Positions 1 through 5,294 of a stretch of DNA of 6,067 nucleotides are shown in pieces; the first letter of the stretch is position 1, and the number at the start of each line of letters is the position of its first letter. The position numbers and the translations under genes are program-made. Source of the stretch: Octadecabacter sp. (GTDB lineage: Bacteria > Pseudomonadota > Alphaproteobacteria > Rhodobacterales > Rhodobacteraceae); contig JAHBAO020000252.1 of NCBI GenBank assembly GCA_018500065.2, forward strand, positions 1 through 6,067, read 5' to 3'. The notes beneath the pieces were generated by a model, which was given only the letters and a program-made list of their open reading frames with translations, ran no database searches and was not told the origin of the DNA.

Positions 1-632
1 ATCGCGCGGGCCGCGTCGTCGTTGCCCGGGATGATGTAATCGATGCCCGCTGGGGAACAGTTGGTGTCGACAACAGCGACAACCGGGATGCCCAGCTTGT
101 TGGCTTCTGCGATGGCCAGGTCTTCTTTGTTGACGTCGATGACGAACAACAGGTCAGGAACGCCGCCCATTTCGCGGATACCGCCCAAGGACGCTTCAAG
201 TTTGCCCTGCTCACGCTCCATGCCAAGACGTTCTTTCTTGGTGAGGCCTTCAAAGCCGCGTTCCGCAGCTTCGTCGATCGCTTTCAGGCGCTGAATGGAC
301 TTGGAAACAGTCTGCCAGTTGGTGAGCGTGCCGCCCAACCAACGGTGGTTCATGTAGAACTGAGCGGACTTTTCAGCCGCTTCTTTGATTGGCGCTTGTG
401 CCTGACGCTTGGTGCCAACGAACAATACGCGGCCGCCCTTAGCGACAGTTTTCTGAACGATATCCAGCGCTGCGTCCAACATTGGAAGCGTCTGTGTCAG
501 GTCCATGATGTGGATGCCGTTGCGGGCGCCGTAGATGAATTCTTGCATCTTCGGGTTCCAGCGTTGCTTCTGGTGGCCGAAGTGTACGCCTGCTTCAAGC
601 AGTTGGCGCATGGTAAACTCTGGAAGAGCCAT
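1..632 (-). CDS. rpsB: 30S ribosomal protein S2, 5' part (C-terminus outside window)
   Basis: Structural protein of the small ribosomal subunit, and the first gene of the usual rpsB-tsf operon; tsf would lie off the left edge. The minus strand from 632 reads MALPEFTMRQLLEAGVHFGH and continues through family hallmarks: QRWNPKM near residue 25, the IHIMDL block near 41, the HRWLGGTLTN block near 96-105, GVPDLLFVID near 157-166 and IPGNDDAARA at 201-210. The window ends two bases into codon 211, so roughly the last sixth of a typical S2 of about 250 residues is missing. The start is firm: AAGGAA (639-644) sits 6 bases upstream of the ATG, and the protein begins where S2 proteins begin. No frameshift or missing block is seen. 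The GC and sequence fit an alphaproteobacterial, probably Rhodobacterales, chromosome. Transcription probably begins near 744 from the promoter at 751-779. Confidence 0.97.
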   Translation of the reverse strand, partial: MALPEFTMRQLLEAGVHFGHQKQRWNPKMQEFIYGARNGIHIMDLTQTLPMLDAALDIVQKTVAKGGRVLFVGTKRQAQAPIKEAAEKSAQFYMNHRWLGGTLTNWQTVSKSIQRLKAIDEAAERGFEGLTKKERLGMEREQGKLEASLGGIREMGGVPDLLFVIDVNKEDLAIAEANKLGIPVVAVVDTNCSPAGIDYIIPGNDDAARA

Positions 633-744
633 GTGTAGTTCCTTTCCGGTTTCATTAGCCTTGGACGGGGGTATCAGCTTTCGCCAACCGGTGGATGCCT
701 TGGGATTTCTCCCCAAGTTACCCGCCCCCGTCTGGGGATTTCGT
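633..744 (-). promoter_or_regulatory. Structured 5' leader of rpsB, possible S2 autoregulatory element
   Basis: The leader on the minus strand holds a perfect 8-bp closing stem, GACGGGGG (725-732) with CCCCCGTC (664-671). Inside it is a perfect 6-bp hairpin CTTGGG/CCCAAG (712-717 and 699-704) with a 7-base loop. A further segment CCGGTT (686-691) is complementary to AACCGG (646-651), which lies two bases upstream of the Shine-Dalgarno AAGGAA (639-644). This would allow a second fold that reaches the ribosome binding site. In E. coli, S2 is known to repress its own operon through the rpsB leader. That this leader does the same is inference, and I do not claim it belongs to a particular named RNA family. 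Confidence 0.5.
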
Positions 745-750
745 GTGGCG

Positions 751-779
751 CGTATAGAACGGGGCTGGGGCCCGCGCAA
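751..779 (-). promoter_or_regulatory. Candidate sigma-70 promoter of rpsB
   Basis: On the minus strand a -35 box TTGCGC (774-779) and a -10 box TATACG (751-756) are separated by exactly 17 bases. Spacing is ideal and both boxes keep the most conserved positions. Initiation would be near 744, giving a leader of roughly 110 nt before the rpsB ATG. It lies 25 bases beyond the stop codon of the HupE-like gene, so rpsB need not depend on read-through from that gene. Confidence 0.6.
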
Positions 780-803
780 CCCCTGCCCCGCATATGTTTT
801 TGC

Positions 804-2120
804 TTAAAGGAAAACCCGCTCAACCACCCAGTAAGCACCGATCAGGGCGATTCCGATGCTTGCAGGCATTGCAACCATGTGGCGATAGGTTTCAAACCGT
901 TCTACCGCACAAGACGCAGCACACAGGCCGGACAAGGCCGCAACCATGAACAACAGCGGTAGATAGGCCTCAACCGCTTCTGGTCCCATCGCTGAAACGG
1001 GGATGACTGCCAATGGCACGACCAAAACGGCGATGACCATATAGACCCAAGCCGCCGTTTTGTTGACCTTGCCGTCCTCGGACAGACGGATCGCAGTCAC
1101 CACGATGATAAACGCAATCGCGATGCACAAAAGCTGGCCCAGCTCGACGCCGATGTTAAAGCCCAGCAACGCGGGCAGAACGGCACCATCTGGCAGGCCA
1201 TAGGCGGTCAGAACCGAGGCGAACCCCAACCCGTGCAGCAAACCAAAACAGAAAATAATCGCGGGCCGCCACGGGTTCAGACCATCGGTAAAGATGTTCT
1301 CAACAGCGACGTAAACAATGGATGCCGCAATGATACTTTCAACGATCCACATGTGCTCGTCAGGAATGTTGACATACCCCATCGTCGCCAGCGCCAATGT
1401 CACTGTGTGCGCGGCCGTGAATGCCGTCACTTGCCAAAGCAGCGGGCGCATTTTGACCGACAAGAAGAACAGGCCCAAAACAAACAGAATGTGATCCAGA
1501 CCAAGTGGAACGATGTGTTCGACACCGACAGGAATAAAGCGAACGAATGCCTCGCCGCCCGACATTTCATTGCCACCGCTTAGCGACACAGGATCCGTCA
1601 AACCGCCGCCGGACAAATAGCCATCCCAGCCGCCTTCAACGCCCATCTGACGCAGCACCAGCACACCGTACTCAGACGGCCATTCGATCTGCATGTCCTC
1701 AGCGCCACTTGGCAGCGTGCCTTGGAACACCAATGTTGACTGGCGCACAACGTCGATATCGCCAACGGCTGGTACGTCAAATGACGTCAGCGACAACGCA
1801 ACCTGCTCACCGCCCGACAGAACGGTAATTTCTTGCGCCATTGTTGACCAATAGGCCTCCATTTGTGCGCCAAAGGCATCAGGTTCCAGCGCGCGCAGGT
1901 CATCATAGACGTCGGCTTCTGGTGCGGCTTCGGTGTCTTCCAAACCGTCCAGATCAATGCCGGCCACGATGCTCTCGAAATTGCCTTCAAGGCTAAACGT
2001 GATCTGGTCACCAACGACCTCCATATCGCCAATCGTTGGCAGGACTTCATGGGCGCTTGCGAATGACGCTAGCGTGATCCAGATCAGGGCAGCCATTGAC
2101 ACCACCCGCGCGAGTGTCAC
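804..2120 (-). CDS. HupE/UreJ-family membrane protein with exported N-terminal domain
   Basis: A likely inner-membrane protein of the HupE/UreJ_2 type, a family linked to nickel or cobalt uptake, although many members are untested. From the GTG at 2120 it has 438 residues. Residues 1-23 form a signal peptide (Arg at 5, hydrophobic core, FASA before the cut), and the mature protein begins HEVLPT. Residues 24 to about 195 are a soluble, acidic, presumably periplasmic domain. The rest holds about seven to eight membrane segments with family motifs: HIVPLGLDHILF (H202, D209, H210), FTAAHTVTLA (H238), VESIIAASIVYVAVEN (E261, E274), FGLLHGLGFAS (H296) and FNIGVELGQL (E326). Start choice is uncertain: ATGs at 2165, 2156 and 2150 would overlap the divergent gene, the one at 2156 has GAAGGA upstream, and ATG 2096 loses the basic n-region. 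GTG 2120 gives the best signal peptide and avoids overlap, but has no strong Shine-Dalgarno. It is divergent from a DUF4198 gene. Confidence 0.85.
   Translation of the reverse strand: MTLARVVSMAALIWITLASFASAHEVLPTIGDMEVVGDQITFSLEGNFESIVAGIDLDGLEDTEAAPEADVYDDLRALEPDAFGAQMEAYWSTMAQEITVLSGGEQVALSLTSFDVPAVGDIDVVRQSTLVFQGTLPSGAEDMQIEWPSEYGVLVLRQMGVEGGWDGYLSGGGLTDPVSLSGGNEMSGGEAFVRFIPVGVEHIVPLGLDHILFVLGLFFLSVKMRPLLWQVTAFTAAHTVTLALATMGYVNIPDEHMWIVESIIAASIVYVAVENIFTDGLNPWRPAIIFCFGLLHGLGFASVLTAYGLPDGAVLPALLGFNIGVELGQLLCIAIAFIIVVTAIRLSEDGKVNKTAAWVYMVIAVLVVPLAVIPVSAMGPEAVEAYLPLLFMVAALSGLCAASCAVERFETYRHMVAMPASIGIALIGAYWVVERVFL
2097..2119. promoter_or_regulatory. Perfect dyad in the divergent HupE/DUF4198 start region, candidate operator
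   Basis: TGACAC (2097-2102) and GTGTCA (2114-2119) are perfect inverted copies separated by 11 bases. The left arm overlaps TTGACA (2096-2101), a consensus -35 box for the plus-strand gene; a matching -10 box is weak (CTTAGT at 2121-2126, 19 bases away). The dyad lies just before the plus-strand start and over or just upstream of the HupE start, depending on which start is used. That is where a repressor serving both genes would bind. The binding protein is unknown. Confidence 0.35.
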
Positions 2121-2148
2121 CTTAGTCTCAACCCAAACGGAGTCTCCC

Positions 2149-2952
2149 ATGCGCATTCTTGCCATCCTTCTTTTATCTTTTGTGGCCCTACCCGTTCAGT
2201 CCCATGAATTCTGGATCGAACCGGAGGCGTACCAAATTGATCTAGACGGTAGAATAAGCGGTGAGTTGACCAATGGGCAAGAGTTCGCGGGTTCGAATCT
2301 CGCTTTTCTGCCGCAGCGCTTTACGCGGTTCACCGTCGCGGCAGGACTGCGTCAGGGCAACGTCGAGAACCGCCTTGGCGCGCGTCCCGCATTGGACATC
2401 GCGCCACTGGCTGAGGGGTTGAACGTCATTAGCTACCAATCGCAGATGGCGACCATTGGGTATGCGCAATGGGCTAAGTTTGTGACCTTCGCAGAGCACA
2501 AAGACTTTGCCGACTATGAAGCCATTCACGACGCACGCGGTCTGCCCCGCACCGGGTTCACCGAAGGCTACTGGCGATTTGCCAAGACCCTTGTCGGGGT
2601 TGGCAATGCACTTGGCCGCGACTTTCGCACGGGCCTCGCGACAGAATTCGTCGCGCTGGATAACCCCTACACAGATGATCTAAGCAACGGCTTTCGCGTT
2701 CGGCTTTACTACCTCGATGACCTGCGCCCTGATGCGCAGGTTGAACTGTTTGAAAAGGCACCGGACGGCACCGTCGAAATCACCCTGCACCGCACAGACC
2801 CAGACGGCATCGCCACGCTGCCCGTAAAAGCGGGCCACAGCTATTTGGTAGACGCTGTGGTGCTGCGCGAACCCAATCCGGACCTCATCGGGGACGCCGA
2901 CATCCAATGGGAAACCCTCTGGGCCGCGCTGACGTTTGGTGTGCCTGAGTAA
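2149..2952 (+). CDS. Secreted DUF4198-family protein
   Basis: The ATG at 2149 has GGAG (2139-2142) 6 bases upstream and gives 267 residues. Longer upstream reading is only antisense to the HupE gene. Residues 1-18 are a signal peptide (Arg2, leucine-rich core, PVQS before the cut), and the mature protein starts HEFWIEPEAY. This HxFWIEP opening is typical of DUF4198 proteins, which are periplasmic and once grouped with nickel-uptake components; their role is unproven. Further family-like features are GFTEGYWRFAKTLVGVG (137-153), the G-ATEFVALDNPY junction (162-174), and a C-terminal beta-rich, Ig-like domain (about 180-267) ending LWAALTF. Length and order look complete. There is no membrane anchor beyond the signal peptide. 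Close divergence from the HupE-like gene and the matching His-Glu mature N-terminus suggest that the two act on the same metal outside the cytoplasm. Confidence 0.85.
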   Translation: MRILAILLLSFVALPVQSHEFWIEPEAYQIDLDGRISGELTNGQEFAGSNLAFLPQRFTRFTVAAGLRQGNVENRLGARPALDIAPLAEGLNVISYQSQMATIGYAQWAKFVTFAEHKDFADYEAIHDARGLPRTGFTEGYWRFAKTLVGVGNALGRDFRTGLATEFVALDNPYTDDLSNGFRVRLYYLDDLRPDAQVELFEKAPDGTVEITLHRTDPDGIATLPVKAGHSYLVDAVVLREPNPDLIGDADIQWETLWAALTFGVPE

Positions 2953-2971
2953 CGCACGTCAGCGCGGCCCA
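2920..2971 (+). terminator. 16-bp stem-loop overlapping the end of the DUF4198 gene
   Basis: TGGGCCGCGCTGACGT (2920-2935) and its exact reverse complement (2956-2971) form a perfect 16-bp stem with a 20-base loop that contains the TAA stop (2950-2952). The 5' arm codes for the conserved W-A-A-L-T near the C-terminus. Only a short ATTT follows, so it is not a textbook U-tract terminator. Strong stem, weak U-tract ends of this kind can still act as terminators or as RNA 3'-end protectors. The length of the perfect stem makes chance very unlikely. Confidence 0.6.
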
Positions 2972-2996
2972 CTTCGCTGATTTACAGCACCGCCGC

Positions 2997-3060
2997 GAAC
3001 GTTTGTTGTTGGCTTTCCAAAAACGTTCCAGAACGGCATAGGTTCTGGGAGGGGTTTTTG
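2997..3060. terminator. Tandem hairpins between convergent genes, possible bidirectional terminator
   Basis: Two hairpins abut. The first pairs GAACGTTT (2997-3004) with AAACGTTC (3021-3028), capped by TTGG/CCAA (3009-3012 with 3017-3020) around a CTTT loop, with a 4-base bulge. The second pairs CCAGAAC (3028-3034) with GTTCTGG (3042-3048) around 7 bases; the two share base 3028. On the plus strand five Ts follow at 3055-3059; on the minus strand five Us follow the second stem (3023-3019) after 4 bases. The site lies between the plus-strand DUF4198 gene and the minus-strand peptidase gene, as expected for a shared terminator. Another U6 run on the minus strand (3124-3119) has no clear stem. 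Confidence 0.45.
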
Positions 3061-3160
3061 ATCGTGAACGTCGGTATGGTTTGCAGGCGTGTCAGAAACA
3101 GCAGTTTTTGAACGTCCTAAAAAACAGTAGAGTGGCCATCATTTCTGCCGTTGCCCTTAA

Positions 3161-4237
3161 CTACCAAGTGACACCACGTGTCCTAAGCACCTGTTGCGCG
3201 ATACTTACTGAGTTATAGCGGGTCGGACTTCTGACCACTGATAATAAAGAAGAATCCGTCATATGGGGATATATCAAACGGTTCCAGCGTTCTGAAAATG
3301 CGGCAGCATTTTGCATGTTGCGCCGCACGTTCCTTGCTCTTTGTGCAGACAGCGGATGTGTCCCGCCCTGCTCTATTATTTGACTGGCCTGCGCCCATGA
3401 ATTCTGACGTTCATGATATTCGATGTAATCTCTTAGCAAAGACGGGTCATCGCCCTGCAGCAGAATATAGGTTGCAAACTCATCAACAGTTTCTTCATTG
3501 GCGAAGTTTGGCAGCCCCCAAAGGTTTAGAAGAGAATGGCCAATCTCATGGAAAAGTGTGCCAATGACCATCCCTACAGACTGGTTTTCACCAGCAGCAA
3601 ACAAGAGCTCTGAGCACAAAACAATGTCGCCTGTTGAGACAACAGAATAGGCATTAGCTTGTCCGCAACTCTCGATTGAGAGCTTAAAGTCAGGTGCTTG
3701 AAAAGTGGTTTCCACGTACTGATCGGCTAACCGCAGTAAGTCTGTCAGGCCGCGACGAAACTGCGGATCCATACGGTCTGGCACTATCACACTAACATTG
3801 TATTGCTTAGAGTTCAGCATGCTGAAACTGTTATCTAAAATCAGATAATATGTCCCGGGGGCTGATACAGGCACAGTGAAGTTAATACGCTGTCGTGTTC
3901 TATTCATCCCCAAACAGTTATTCGGTTGACCCTGTTGAAACCGCCGATAGCTTGTTTCATCACAGATATAAGCAGAGCCATCGTCAAAGGTGTTATTCTG
4001 AATTTCTGCATCGACGGTAATTGCACCGCGTATTGGCACATTAAGATTGTACGACACCCAGTTCCCAGCAGAAACTGAGACGCTTTGGTTTTGCATGGCC
4101 CACCGATGAAAGTCACTTGAGACCGATACATCTGCTGTTGCAATTGAGGGTGCAACCGCCAAAACGGCAATGTAAAATCTTGTAAACACAGCTTTCAAAA
4201 ATAATCTCAACGTTTCGCTTTCCAATCGTTTACGCAC
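3161..4237 (-). CDS. Secreted DUF4344-type putative zinc metallopeptidase
   Basis: The gene encodes 358 residues. Residues 1-35 are a signal peptide with a basic n-region and an ATA cut site. About 37-152 is a beta-rich domain with PGTYYLILDNSFS (127-139), resembling PPC/GOLD-like accessory domains, with Cys92 and Cys108 as a possible disulfide. About 155-320 matches the DUF4344 putative metallopeptidase pattern: CGQANAY (191-197), a DIVLCSELL strand (204-212, Cys208), the zinc motif FHEIGH (H230, E231, H234), then LP-FANEETVDEF with E248/E249/D252/E253 as third-ligand candidates, and THPLSAQRARNV (293-304). The catalytic residues are intact, so it may be active outside the cytoplasm; its substrate is unknown. 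The start is a GTG at 4237 with GGAA five bases upstream; a TTG at 4198 would give a shorter signal peptide. Hand-counted lines show about 43% GC against about 60% in neighbouring genes, suggesting transfer. No partner gene is adjacent. Confidence 0.75.
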   Translation of the reverse strand: MRKRLESETLRLFLKAVFTRFYIAVLAVAPSIATADVSVSSDFHRWAMQNQSVSVSAGNWVSYNLNVPIRGAITVDAEIQNNTFDDGSAYICDETSYRRFQQGQPNNCLGMNRTRQRINFTVPVSAPGTYYLILDNSFSMLNSKQYNVSVIVPDRMDPQFRRGLTDLLRLADQYVETTFQAPDFKLSIESCGQANAYSVVSTGDIVLCSELLFAAGENQSVGMVIGTLFHEIGHSLLNLWGLPNFANEETVDEFATYILLQGDDPSLLRDYIEYHERQNSWAQASQIIEQGGTHPLSAQRARNVRRNMQNAAAFSERWNRLIYPHMTDSSLLSVVRSPTRYNSVSIAQQVLRTRGVTW

Positions 4238-4250
4238 GATGCTTCCAAAA

Positions 4251-4262
4251 TTGATTAATCAA
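4251..4262. promoter_or_regulatory. 12-bp perfect palindrome upstream of the peptidase gene
   Basis: TTGATTAATCAA is its own reverse complement. It lies 13 bases upstream of the GTG start of the metallopeptidase gene, just beyond its GGAAG ribosome binding site (4242-4246 on the minus strand). A protein bound here would block transcription or translation initiation of that gene. It superficially resembles an FNR box, but the half-sites TTGAT and ATCAA are only 2 bases apart instead of 4, so FNR-type binding is not supported. Confidence 0.3.
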
Positions 4263-4459
4263 ATGTAGGCCAAGGGCTATGGAGTGCCTTAGTGAGATTG
4301 TTGTAATCTTTGCTATACTTCACTGCGCTGGCCCAAACTCTAAGAAACTACCGTTTTTGGAAGGTTGAAATCAAGGCTCGCTGAATACTCATTTTCCGAA
4401 AGCAGCCATTAGCGCAGCCGCAGCCAACGGTAACTTCGTCCCGGAACCCAGACATTACA
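4263..4459. other. Non-coding spacer with a dyad, a TATA box and short repeats
   Basis: No convincing gene is seen. AGATT (4295-4299) and AATCT (4305-4309) form a dyad around GTTGT. Next to it is GCTATACTT (4312-4320), which reads as a TATACT -10 box on the plus strand (4314-4319) or TATAGC on the minus strand (4317-4312). No good -35 box accompanies either, so the promoter for the peptidase gene is not fixed. Further right, GCAGCC occurs three times (4402-4407, 4414-4419, 4420-4425). I see no clear terminator with a U-tract for the acyltransferase gene that ends at 4460. Confidence 0.35.
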
Positions 4460-5131
4460 TCACCCGTTCAACAGCCGCTCCAATTCAGCATTGAAGGCTT
4501 CCAACTCCATCCCCGCATCCAGCTCAATCGGTAGCAAATCAAGGCTGACATGCTGGCGGCCTTTCTTGCGGCCAATGAAGCTCCAGAACAGATCATGGGT
4601 TTCGCGTTGGAACTTCCCCAACCCGTCAAGGCGCAGCAGCATCACAGGCGTGTCTGGCTCGGCGCGCAGAATTTCGTGGACGCCAGACAAATAAGGTTTC
4701 ACGATTTCTTCCGGCTGGCGACGCACCTGCCCTGCAGGAAACAGCAAGATTGAATTGCCCTGCCCAAGCAGCGTGTGGATTTTGTCCAACGTCTCAACCT
4801 TGCGCTGGGCGCGCTTTTCCTCAGGCCACGCTTTGGGCGAACTCATCGGCACGGCCCCTGCAACATACATCGGGAACCACTGCGCCCAATTGTGGTATTC
4901 GTCATAATGCACCGTCGGACGCACGCGGGTCGTAGAATACAGCGTCGTTGCAATAAGTGGCCCATCATGGCGGCTGACGTGTGTCGCCAAGATCAATGTC
5001 CCCGGCTGCGCCTGCAACAAATGCTTGCCAGACACGCTGACATTGTAGAACAGCCCGTAATAGGTGCGCAGCAAAACGAAAAAGAAATGGCGGGTCCATT
5101 TCCCGAGCGTGGCATCAATAAAACGTATCAT
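4460..5131 (-). CDS. PlsC-like lysophospholipid acyltransferase family protein
   Basis: Likely transfers an acyl chain to a glycerolipid or related acceptor at the inner membrane. From the ATG at 5131 it has 223 residues. An aromatic, hydrophobic N-terminal stretch (about 16-30) could lie on or in the membrane. The PlsC-family catalytic motif HX4D is H51-V-S-R-H-D56. FPAGQ (131-135) replaces the common FPEG, followed by VKPYLSG (144-150) and the PVMLLRLDG strand (162-170), which correspond to later blocks of the family. Length is normal for a small PlsC protein. The start at 5131 is preferred: AAGG lies 8 bases upstream and the protein then begins in the family-like region. An in-frame GTG at 5194 and an ATG at 5185 would add a Cys-rich, non-conserved extension. 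It stands alone, divergent from the kinase gene. Acceptor and acyl donor cannot be told from sequence; the Ala in FPAG is a mild departure from plain AGPAT enzymes. Confidence 0.8.
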   Translation of the reverse strand: MIRFIDATLGKWTRHFFFVLLRTYYGLFYNVSVSGKHLLQAQPGTLILATHVSRHDGPLIATTLYSTTRVRPTVHYDEYHNWAQWFPMYVAGAVPMSSPKAWPEEKRAQRKVETLDKIHTLLGQGNSILLFPAGQVRRQPEEIVKPYLSGVHEILRAEPDTPVMLLRLDGLGKFQRETHDLFWSFIGRKKGRQHVSLDLLPIELDAGMELEAFNAELERLLNG

Positions 5132-5163
5132 ATGGGCGACCTTGTCAGAAGAATGAATCGATT

Positions 5164-5241
5164 GGAAGTTGCAACACTTCCGCATTTTGAACACCGTTCA
5201 TAGATGACAAAATCACTCCTAAATTGGAAGTCAGGCATTCC
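5164..5241. promoter_or_regulatory. Repeated ATTGGAAGT motif and dyad upstream of the acyltransferase
   Basis: ATTGGAAGT occurs at 5161-5169 and again at 5223-5231, 62 bases apart. The first copy starts a perfect inverted repeat, GGAAGT (5164-5169) and ACTTCC (5176-5181), around TGCAAC. The second is followed by an imperfect counterpart, ATTCC (5237-5241). Two related dyads in the gap between divergent genes are what a transcription factor site pair would look like. No convincing -35/-10 pair for the acyltransferase could be fixed. Confidence 0.25.
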
Positions 5242-5258
5242 ATACCCCACGCTCCCCG

Positions 5259-5287
5259 TTGACCTTACTCAGCCGCCGCGCCATGAA
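5259..5287 (+). promoter_or_regulatory. Weak candidate promoter for a leaderless kinase transcript
   Basis: TTGACC (5259-5264) and CATGAA (5282-5287) are separated by 17 bases. Initiation seven to eight bases downstream would fall on or one base before the ATG at 5295, giving a leaderless mRNA. This agrees with the lack of any Shine-Dalgarno before either possible ATG. The -10 box is a poor match, so the call is tentative. Confidence 0.25.
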
Positions 5288-5294
5288 CCCCCTT

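Noticed and set aside
780..803. Rho-independent terminator after the HupE-like gene
   Set aside because: GC-rich pairing is possible between about 760 and 790 on the minus strand, but no U-tract follows and the segment overlaps the rpsB promoter.
345..807. Plus-strand open frames over rpsB and its leader
   Set aside because: They are antisense to the unmistakable rpsB coding sequence and its leader, and resemble no known protein.
1933..2148. Upstream extension of the DUF4198 gene
   Set aside because: This reading is antisense to the HupE-like gene, and the ATG at 2149 has a good GGAG site followed directly by a signal peptide.
2287..2303. tRNA T-arm look-alike (GCGGG, TTCGAAT, CTCGC)
   Set aside because: It can form a 5-bp stem with a 7-base TTCGAAT loop, but it lies inside the DUF4198 coding sequence and no acceptor, D or anticodon arms surround it.
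4251..4262. FNR/CRP-type binding site
   Set aside because: Half-sites TTGAT and ATCAA are present but separated by 2 bases; the FNR consensus needs 4. It is kept only as an unassigned palindrome.
5132..5194. N-terminal extension of the acyltransferase from GTG 5194
   Set aside because: The added 21 residues look unlike the family, and the ATG at 5131 has a properly placed AAGG.
4775..5203. Plus-strand open frame of 142 codons opposite the acyltransferase
   Set aside because: It is Arg/His-rich with no recognisable motif, lies antisense to a gene with intact catalytic motifs, and is typical of shadow frames in GC-rich DNA.
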